Shown piece after piece: positions 7,201 through 12,334 of a DNA stretch of 12,334 bases. The notes under the pieces are model-generated. The model had not been told where the DNA came from. It did not search any database and saw only the letters and a list, made by a program, of their open reading frames with translations. The stretch comes from Planctomycetes bacterium GWF2_50_10 (lineage in GTDB: Bacteria; Planctomycetota; Phycisphaerae; Sedimentisphaerales; GWF2-50-10): assembly GCA_001824635.1 (NCBI GenBank), contig MHYB01000047.1:18006-30339 (forward strand), read 5' to 3'. Numbering within the stretch: the first letter of the stretch is position 1; every line of letters begins with the position of its first letter. Position numbers and translations under genes: made by a program.

Positions 7201-9817
7201 GAGCAGCGACCATTTGTGAAGCCATGGCGGCCCATGCGATATATTCAGGGTTCCATAAATTTGTGAACCAGATGCAGTCGGGTTTTTCGGGGGCATAAAA
7301 GAGATGGTTATAAAAACCCGCGAGACCTTTATCCACTTGTTCAAATGAGATGTTTTGTTGGGCAAAACCGGCGATGTATGATCCGTCCGCTTGTGTTTTG
7401 ACTGAATAGAGGAATTTAATTTGATGGCCATGAGCGAGGAGGATGCGGAGTATCTGGGTGACACGAACGTTGGAGGAGCCGCGGTTTTCGTTTGGAAGCC
7501 GTTCGCAATAGAATAGTATTTTTGAGGTATTGGCGTTGCTAAAGCGCGTGGGTTGTGTATCGGGCGGCGCGGGCGAAGGGGAATGGGCTGTGCTTTCTTC
7601 GAGATAGCCCTTGAGGAAATATGCGCGAAAGCATAGTGCCCATATCTTGTGGACGGACTGGGTTGTCGGGTTTGAAGCGTTTATGAACTGCGCGGGGTCG
7701 GCGTTTATAGTAGGCTCATATTTGAGCATTGAGCTGTGCCATTTATCGAGATTGGGGGCGTGTAGCTGCTCGAATTCTGCTGCGGCGTTCTTTAGGCGGT
7801 AACTGTCGAGTGCGACGGCGGGATGTTTTTGGGCCAAGTGGAAGAGGGATCGCCCCTGGTTGCGGCATCGCTTGCAGAATGTTTCAAAATCGATGGGGCG
7901 GAGGATCGTTTTTTTTGCGTTTGCGTTGTAAAGGATTTTAATATCGCGGTCGAGGAGCCGGCAGATGAGTTCTGTGTCTTCATGGCCGAAGCGGAAGATG
8001 GGGTCGAAGGGGCCGTTGAGTTTCGCAAGGAGAGCTTTTTTTGCGGAGATCAGGCCGCCCCACCATTTCCACGGTACGTAGAACTGGCCGTCGGACATGT
8101 GAGTAAAGCCGAAATACTGGCCGCCGGGGCCGGTAACGTAGTGCATGAGCGGGGTAACGGTGAGGCCTGGGTGCCAGTCGAGGTGGCCCAGGACGGCGAT
8201 GTTTTCGGCTGGGTGCTTGGTGTGGCTTTTAATGTGCTCGGCGACTAGATCGGGGCCGGGCATATCGTCGTCATCGTGGAAGAGGATTATATCACCTTTT
8301 GCTGCGGCGATGCCGGTATTGCGGGCGGCGGCGAGGCCGGAGTTTTGCTGGTAGATGTAGTTGATATTAAGTTTGTCGGCGAAAACATCGGCTACTTGCT
8401 TTGCGGGTGGGGTTGAGCCGTCGTCTACGAGTACAATTTCAAAAGAATCTTTGGGGGCACTCTGGGCGGCGAAGCCTTCAAGCACCTGGGGGAGGAGGGC
8501 GGCGTGGCTGAAGGTTGTGAGGACGACGGAAAGTTTATATGGGTTGCTGGATATCGATTGCGGGATAGGGGTTATTGCTTGTGAGGACGGCATAATGTTT
8601 CGGCGGTAAAGGATCGCGATAATTTCGTCACGAGAGAGCAAGCTTTTCCGGGCTGGGATTTGGTTAAGGTAACTTAACGGAACATCATTTATCGGGCTTG
8701 AATCCCGGAAAATGTAGTATTTGTTTTTTAGAAAATGAACAAAACTCAAAAGTTTTTCATAGTTTACGCGTTGATCAAATGTTGATGAGATACTGGCAGC
8801 GAGTTCCTGGGTGAGATGTTGGGCCAGTGTTTTATTTACAAGACCTACTTTGGACAACACGCCATCGCCGAGGAGTACAACTTTTTTGCGAGCAAGCAAG
8901 GCCTCAAAAGCGGTAGTGGAGTTTATTGAAACAACAGTATCAGCAATTTCGATCATGTCCCAAATATTGACATCTTTTAAAATGTGAATATTGGGGTAAG
9001 CTGAAGGCAGTGAACAGATTTTTTCAGTTCCGGCCTTTGATGCTTTGGGATGGGGTTTACAGATCAGGTGAGTGTTTGCAGGCAGTGATCGGGCAGTAAG
9101 TTCAAGGGCCTGGGCCACGTCGGTAAACGGCGAAAAAAGTCTGATATTGGTGTCTCTATCGACCTGGCCCGGGAAGAATACGACTGACGCTTCATTCGGT
9201 AATCCGAGTTGTTTTCGTATTGAGTTGTTTGCGCGTTGGGGCTGCTCCCATGCGCTTGCGCCGGAGGTCATTATTGTTCGCAGATATTTTTCTATGGCGG
9301 CTTTATCGACTGAATCACAATTAAGGTTTTCTGGTGTGAGTGAGCAATTGGCGTTTATGCCAACAGGGTCGAGATACCAGCTTTCGGGGAGCATGCCTTT
9401 TTCGGCGTACAGGAAGGGGATATCAAGCTCATTGAGTGTTTCTCGAATAAAGCCTCTAATATCGGCCATGCCATTCCATACAATTACTACATCGGGCTGG
9501 ACGATCGAGGCGCTATATCTGAAAAACGCCAGTTTATCACTGAGTACCTGAGGTTTGCTCCATACAGATTTTGATAATAGTTGATTCGTTGTATAGCGAT
9601 AGCCGGCGGTTTTTAGGTAAGCTGAAAAATCTTGATGTTTGGATATCCGCAAGTAATCAATGACGTTGTTCTCAATAAGTTCGTCATCCGAAACTTCGAG
9701 GTTGTATGATGTACAGAATAATTCAATGCTGGAATTATTGCGCAAAGCGGCTCGTAAGGACTTATAAGATTGATAAATCCAGAGATCGTAGCCTTCCATT
9801 GATACAAGTATTCGCAT
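4205..9817 (-). CDS. Giant multi-module glycosyltransferase (capsule-synthesis-like, GT2, GT4-like, GT2, divergent GT2)
   Basis: A single 1870-residue frame carries five glycosyltransferase-type modules in order. (1) About 1-390 resembles capsule-polysaccharide/KpsS-type enzymes, with FLYAEKGMLP (135-144), KPHPKAS (254-260) and SINSTTAFEALL (297-308). (2) About 427-690 is a GT2 domain, with VDDGS (464-468), NSGLAAARNTG, DDDD (515-518) and HEDTEL (612-617). (3) About 765-1135 is GT4-like, with VIPNI (946-950), CFIGS (967-971) and a C-terminal nucleotide-sugar region ending AEGL (1071-1074). (4) About 1148-1390 is GT2, with LDDCS (1185-1189) and DADD (1238-1241). (5) About 1558-1790 is a divergent GT2, with VDNTAS and DTDD (1644-1647). 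Helical linkers lie at 1400-1555 and at the C-terminus. No signal peptide or membrane helix is evident, so it is probably cytoplasmic. It starts 17 bases after the chaperone-like gene with a GAGG site. Position suggests flagellin or surface-polymer glycosylation; the substrate is unknown. Confidence 0.88.
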   Translation of the reverse strand: MRILVSMEGYDLWIYQSYKSLRAALRNNSSIELFCTSYNLEVSDDELIENNVIDYLRISKHQDFSAYLKTAGYRYTTNQLLSKSVWSKPQVLSDKLAFFRYSASIVQPDVVIVWNGMADIRGFIRETLNELDIPFLYAEKGMLPESWYLDPVGINANCSLTPENLNCDSVDKAAIEKYLRTIMTSGASAWEQPQRANNSIRKQLGLPNEASVVFFPGQVDRDTNIRLFSPFTDVAQALELTARSLPANTHLICKPHPKASKAGTEKICSLPSAYPNIHILKDVNIWDMIEIADTVVSINSTTAFEALLARKKVVLLGDGVLSKVGLVNKTLAQHLTQELAASISSTFDQRVNYEKLLSFVHFLKNKYYIFRDSSPINDVPLSYLNQIPARKSLLSRDEIIAILYRRNIMPSSQAITPIPQSISSNPYKLSVVLTTFSHAALLPQVLEGFAAQSAPKDSFEIVLVDDGSTPPAKQVADVFADKLNINYIYQQNSGLAAARNTGIAAAKGDIILFHDDDDMPGPDLVAEHIKSHTKHPAENIAVLGHLDWHPGLTVTPLMHYVTGPGGQYFGFTHMSDGQFYVPWKWWGGLISAKKALLAKLNGPFDPIFRFGHEDTELICRLLDRDIKILYNANAKKTILRPIDFETFCKRCRNQGRSLFHLAQKHPAVALDSYRLKNAAAEFEQLHAPNLDKWHSSMLKYEPTINADPAQFINASNPTTQSVHKIWALCFRAYFLKGYLEESTAHSPSPAPPDTQPTRFSNANTSKILFYCERLPNENRGSSNVRVTQILRILLAHGHQIKFLYSVKTQADGSYIAGFAQQNISFEQVDKGLAGFYNHLFYAPEKPDCIWFTNLWNPEYIAWAAMASQMVAARYPSIRIIADTMDFHYKKLSRKYEISRDPQDLALAQKILHAETALYKAADCVITVTEAERANILETLPNCQVAVIPNIHQPLTAVPPLSERKNICFIGSCATNHNRDAVDWFIREIFPKIHAAKPAIEFHILGYQNQQFKDAFETHPNIKAIGSVENAEQTISQYALFVCPMLYGAGMKGKLGSAASAATPFVTTSIGAEGLDLTNGTDCFIADSADDFAAKCLTLLDDPKLWQDFSSRIRDNFAQKYSPAAVAPKVLAVLESKTPRPSRPVTKPDQPLVSIVTACYNCEDFLHETIDSIFAQTHQSWELFLLDDCSTDDTRKIIESYAARDPRIKPFYFDDNKGPYTRRNFAIERTVGKYIVIQDADDIMTPLKLEILAGYMDADPSLGIIGHSYRAFLEKFTSLAQTEEIPYKGTHEQVLDKLMKREPAMVHGAAIIRKDLFDLIGPYDTNPFGSDSVWLAKAAIYSHFTKHFKFLTIPDILMLRRMHTASQMGAFPPFDSRGRRKLFVEYSITKLKNTFDVIKADPSADPGQLLRACDCSAFLTECADSIKASESQPFQPGQILEYAQGAIGHLNTRKFVSCLIRLSQVESLDPQATTRLRNFSLLKALASWSLDLKEHARKYLEDEIRLHNNQAAVTFKSQFIDAQSTQDVLQWCADNDAFYNLSLSDTSAQPLAAVDFSRHLVSIIMVPGKILNLAEKAIQSALAQQHDNFELIVVDNTASTYIASALAGSSDPRLKYFKLAAHSTTAAARNYAVAQAKGQILALLDTDDILDPHFLRLSMQTFAQTPDADLIYCDNHIIDDLGNRIRTAAQPDYGDRRFLIRDMFRTGRTLIKPRGIIKKSACDTVGLFDESLSAGDTYDFMRRFILADLKAVHFKQPLCHRLENPASPIKDTENAASHFKAVKRFVDSFTPQELFPDINWAAISPQNRPSYFLTLVGATYKAMAQTQMQEQTPFAATIALDLACQSLTVCLKNDPANLPAKNLLDQCAKGV
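8590..9817. other. AT-rich segment encoding the first module of the giant glycosyltransferase
   Basis: Hand counts of single 60-base rows give GC of 25% (from 8701), 45% (8761), 40% (9601) and 38% (9661). Rows within the later modules give 67% (8161) and about 67% (6601). The drop starts close to the linker between the capsule-like module and the first GT2 module (residues about 395-426) and ends at the gene start. Agreement between composition and domain border suggests a module of separate origin joined to the rest. The exact boundary needs a sliding-window count. Confidence 0.55.
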
Positions 9818-9834
9818 CTCGCCTCGAAAAAAAA

Positions 9835-10152
9835 TTAAGTCTGATGATTCAATTCATAGGGCGGCCTTTTGCTGTATGTTTGCAGAAGTCTGCGGGAGTT
9901 TTGGGTGGCGGTGAGGTCGGCGCGGGTTTGGGCAAGCTGGGTGTTCAGGATGGCGGCGAGTTCGTCCATCAGGGATCGCAGGGGGTCGCTCGAGCGGAAG
10001 AGGTCGGTGTCGGCGGGGGAGAGTAAAGCGATGGCGTCGGAGATTTGCTGTGAAATCTCAAGCGCGTTTTCATCGCGGCCGCTGCGGAGGAGCGCGAGTT
10101 GGTCCTGGAGAAGGTTTTCGAGCTGGGGCATGCTGATATTCGGCTGGTTCAT
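9835..10152 (-). CDS. Small helical protein, possible FlgN/FliT-like flagellar export chaperone
   Basis: This 105-residue protein has two long amphipathic helices: roughly residues 8-46 (leucine-rich LENLLQDQLALLRSGRDENA with following heptads) and 55-93 (LRSLMDELAAILNTQLAQTR onward), joined by a short SPADTD-type turn. Size, helical pattern and the LLRSGRDENALEISQQI stretch recall FlgN/FliT chaperones, which keep FlgK, FlgL or FliD unfolded for export. The match is structural in style, with no diagnostic residue, so it could be an unrelated coiled-coil protein. Its ATG overlaps the stop of the TPR gene in an ATGA junction, indicating translational coupling. It lies in the operon just upstream of the giant glycosyltransferase, and fliD follows that. 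This proximity to fliD is the second argument for a chaperone role. Confidence 0.6.
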   Translation of the reverse strand: MNQPNISMPQLENLLQDQLALLRSGRDENALEISQQISDAIALLSPADTDLFRSSDPLRSLMDELAAILNTQLAQTRADLTATQNSRRLLQTYSKRPPYELNHQT

Positions 10153-10784
10153 TGTGCTTTTACCCCGTGTGTTGAAGCAATGCGGTGCTCGACTTCTTCT
10201 AGGAGGTTGGCTGCGTCGGTGTTATCAGGCGTAAAGGTGAGGATATCACTTAACAGGGTGCGGGCATTGTCAAGGCTGCCATCGCGGTAATAAAGCGTAG
10301 CGAGGCAGAACATTACGGCTAAGTCTGCGGGGTGGGTTTCGAGATAGAGCCGCAGGTAATGGATGACCTTGGCGAAAGAACCCATCTGGATGGAGGTCTG
10401 GAAAAGGCCAAGGAGGGCGGTGAGGTTGTCGCTGTCGATATCGAGGCATTTGAGATAGAAATCCAATGCCTGGGGGAAATTCTGTTTTTGCTGGTGTACC
10501 ATAGCCAGGCCGCAGAGGGCACGGGCGCAGTTGTTATCGAGGCGTTTTGCGACTTTGAAGGCGAGTTCAGCGTCGTCAAGTTTGCCCTGCTGGAGGGCGA
10601 TGACACCAAGTCCGACATATGGCATGGCTTCATCCGGGGCAAGCTGGGCGGCTTGCTCATACTGCTGCTGGGCACGGGGATAGTCGGCCAGCGATGTATA
10701 GCAGTCGCCGAGTTCCTTGAGTACCTCGTAGTGCTGGGTGAGGGCGTTTTCGGGCATATCCGTTGAGCGTTGATTATTATGCAT
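10149..10784 (-). CDS. TPR-repeat protein (five repeats)
   Basis: The 211-residue protein is almost entirely tetratricopeptide repeats. Five repeats fall at near-perfect 34-residue spacing: about 18-51, 52-85, 86-119, 120-153 and 154-187. Typical features include LGDCYTSLADYPRAQQQYEQ in the first, LGVIALQQGKLDDAELAFKV in the second and LATLYYRDGSLDNARTLLSD in the fifth. There is no signal peptide, so it is likely a cytoplasmic scaffold. The ATG at 10784 overlaps the end of the upstream glycosyltransferase gene by 8 bases and has an AAGGA about 10 bases upstream. A second ATG at codon 10 is possible but has no better site. Its placement between a glycosyltransferase and a chaperone-like protein suggests it organises an acceptor protein or enzyme complex. 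TPR domains are known to bind flagellin in the Caulobacter flagellin glycosyltransferase FlmG, which is an analogy only. Confidence 0.85.
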   Translation of the reverse strand: MHNNQRSTDMPENALTQHYEVLKELGDCYTSLADYPRAQQQYEQAAQLAPDEAMPYVGLGVIALQQGKLDDAELAFKVAKRLDNNCARALCGLAMVHQQKQNFPQALDFYLKCLDIDSDNLTALLGLFQTSIQMGSFAKVIHYLRLYLETHPADLAVMFCLATLYYRDGSLDNARTLLSDILTFTPDNTDAANLLEEVEHRIASTHGVKAQ

Positions 10785-12334
10785 TGCAGAGAGTTCCTTG
10801 CAGTATTGATTTTGCCTGTTCGAGGGCGCGGGATGCTCGTTCGAAGTCGTTCATCTTCTGATAGATGCGGGATTCGAGGACGAGCGTATCGATGATCGGC
10901 CGGTTGTTGTTGATGGCGGAAATAATTTCAAGTGATTTTGAGTACATGCCGGCTTTGAAATAGCAGTTTGCGGCGGCGGTCTCCATCCAGAGCGTGTTGC
11001 CGCAGTTTGCGCCGATGTGCTGATAGATGCGGGCGGCACTTTTGCAATCGCCATCAGCCTGGTACTGTTTGGCTTGTTCAAGGAGGTCGTCGAGTTTGAA
11101 GGGCAATTCTTCCCTGATGGGGTTTCGAACGACAATACCTGCGGCCTGGGCGCTTTGGAGGATATCGAGATATGGATATGCCTTGCGAGCTGCGAGCAGT
11201 TCGTTCGAACGGAATACCGCACCGAATGAGCCGGGCGGGAGATTATCCAGGAAAAAGGCCTGACTGAGCTGCGCGTTGCCGATCAGTGCGTAGAGAGGGT
11301 CTTCGACCCAGGCGTGGGTGACGGGATGATTGGTGGGGACAACGGCAATATATTCACCATCACAATGCGCCAGGGTGGCATCAATACGTTCAATACGGGA
11401 AAGGGCTTCGTCAACCGGCAGGCGGACGAGATTGGACATTGTAAGCTTAAATGAATCAATCTGGCTGCGCGGTATAGGAACAACGACTTTAAAAGCATGG
11501 AACGTGAAGACCCAAATTTTAGTAAGTATTTCGACGGCGGAATGGTCGAATAAATCCGGGGCGTAGATGATCGAGAGGTCTTTCATTTTCGGCCAGGGTT
11601 TTGGCGGTCTGGCCATGCGGATAGACATTATATTCTGAAGGTATTTGGCGGGGTCTTTTCGCTGCTTGACCGAGATGCGGTCGCAATCGCCGACTGGGCC
11701 GTAGAATTCGCCTGTAATATCATGAATATGTATGAAATCGGTAAAGAACGCGAGACGGCGGGTCATATCCCAGTCGATCATGACCTGAAGGTTTTCATTG
11801 TAAAGGCCTGTTTTCTCCAGCAGGTCACGGCGGTGCATCAGGCTTACATGGAGGACGTGATTGAAATACATAAGGAAATAGCGGTCGAAATCGCGGCTGA
11901 TCTCAACGGTTTTGCTCAAAGCCGTGCGGTTGCCGTCCTGGTCTATGGTACAGTGCACCTTGTACAAGTCGCTATAGGCAGCCTGGTATGAGGGCTGTGA
12001 TTCGAGGGCGTTGACAAGCTTTTGGACATGGATTGGGTAAAACATGTCATCGTCGTCGAGATAACATACATATTTGCCTTTTGCGCGAGCCAGGGCATCG
12101 TTGAGTGAATAAGGTTTACCTCGGTTCACTTGGCGATTTATAAAAACAATACGTTCGTCGGCAAAAGAATTGACGATGTCTGAGATGTCCTCGCCGCCGT
12201 CGTTGACGACGACAATTTCTATGTTGCGATAAGCTTGGTTGACGGCGCTTGCCAGCGCAATAGGAAAGTACCTGCGCCTGTTGAATGTGGGCATCAGGAT
12301 TGTAACTAGAGGGCCGTTATTTCCAGTATATTCA
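10777..12334 (-). CDS. GT2 glycosyltransferase with degenerate second domain and TPR-like tail (5' end outside window)
   Basis: The frame remains open from an internal ATG at 12294 to the window edge. The 13 extra residues (ending GPLVTIL) complete the standard GT2 opening PLVTILMPTFNRRRYF, so the true start lies beyond 12334. Numbering from the internal Met, a GT2 domain occupies about 1-205, with VVVNDGG (28-34), NRGKPYSLNDALARAKGKYV and DDDD (90-93). Residues 238-395 look like a second GT-fold copy without catalytic acids: where GT2 enzymes have a GEYI-x-DxDD stretch this has GEYIAVVPTNHPV. The last 100 residues (about 402-500) are helical with TPR-like repeats. It probably transfers a sugar from a nucleotide donor in the cytoplasm. 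Its stop overlaps the next gene's start. Confidence 0.85.
   Translation of the reverse strand, partial: EYTGNNGPLVTILMPTFNRRRYFPIALASAVNQAYRNIEIVVVNDGGEDISDIVNSFADERIVFINRQVNRGKPYSLNDALARAKGKYVCYLDDDDMFYPIHVQKLVNALESQPSYQAAYSDLYKVHCTIDQDGNRTALSKTVEISRDFDRYFLMYFNHVLHVSLMHRRDLLEKTGLYNENLQVMIDWDMTRRLAFFTDFIHIHDITGEFYGPVGDCDRISVKQRKDPAKYLQNIMSIRMARPPKPWPKMKDLSIIYAPDLFDHSAVEILTKIWVFTFHAFKVVVPIPRSQIDSFKLTMSNLVRLPVDEALSRIERIDATLAHCDGEYIAVVPTNHPVTHAWVEDPLYALIGNAQLSQAFFLDNLPPGSFGAVFRSNELLAARKAYPYLDILQSAQAAGIVVRNPIREELPFKLDDLLEQAKQYQADGDCKSAARIYQHIGANCGNTLWMETAAANCYFKAGMYSKSLEIISAINNNRPIIDTLVLESRIYQKMNDFERASRALEQAKSILQGTLCNA

Noticed and set aside
7823..8248. 141-codon plus-strand frame opposite the giant glycosyltransferase
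   Set aside because: It is antisense to the conserved GT2 module with its metal-binding and catalytic motifs and shows no domain of its own.
12292..12294. ATG at 12294 as the start of the first glycosyltransferase
   Set aside because: The frame is open upstream to the window edge, and those codons encode the missing beginning (GPLVTIL) of the GT2 fold, so this Met is internal.

Overview
This window is a densely packed stretch of a bacterial flagellar and glycosylation locus. Every gene reads on the minus strand, so transcription runs from the high-coordinate end to the low end. There is no gene-free stretch longer than about 160 bases. No RNA gene, CRISPR array, insertion sequence or origin was seen. 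Gene content (rod, MS-ring and cap proteins with candidate sigma-54 and sigma-28 promoters) suggests a motile bacterium with a regulatory cascade of the Gram-negative kind. A planctomycete-like or other non-model lineage is possible, but the window alone cannot settle taxonomy.

Region 1 (12334 to 4205) looks like one translationally coupled operon. It holds a GT2 glycosyltransferase with a degenerate second domain and a TPR-like tail (5' end outside the window), a five-repeat TPR protein, a small helical protein resembling FlgN/FliT export chaperones, and a giant 1870-residue polypeptide. The giant protein has five recognisable glycosyltransferase-type modules: capsule-synthesis-like, GT2, GT4-like, GT2 and a divergent GT2. 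The genes overlap by 8 and 4 bases or are 17 bases apart.

Region 2 (4204 to 2067) is fliD, the filament cap gene. Its leader carries a sequence closely matching a sigma-28 (FliA) promoter, and its ribosome binding site is good.

Region 3 (2066 to 1) is the basal-body operon flgB-flgC-fliE-fliF. It is preceded by a textbook sigma-54 -24/-12 element. fliF runs off the low-coordinate end after 247 codons; it was recognised by translating the strand by hand.

Taken together, FlgB, FlgC, FliE and FliF build the MS ring and proximal rod, and FliD caps the growing filament. The upstream operon most plausibly glycosylates flagellin or another surface polymer. The flagellar link of that operon is inferred from position and from the chaperone-like gene. 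Its sugar and acceptor cannot be read from sequence. The most unusual items are the five-module glycosyltransferase, whose N-terminal module is markedly AT-rich, and the two alternative-sigma promoters separating late and early flagellar genes.
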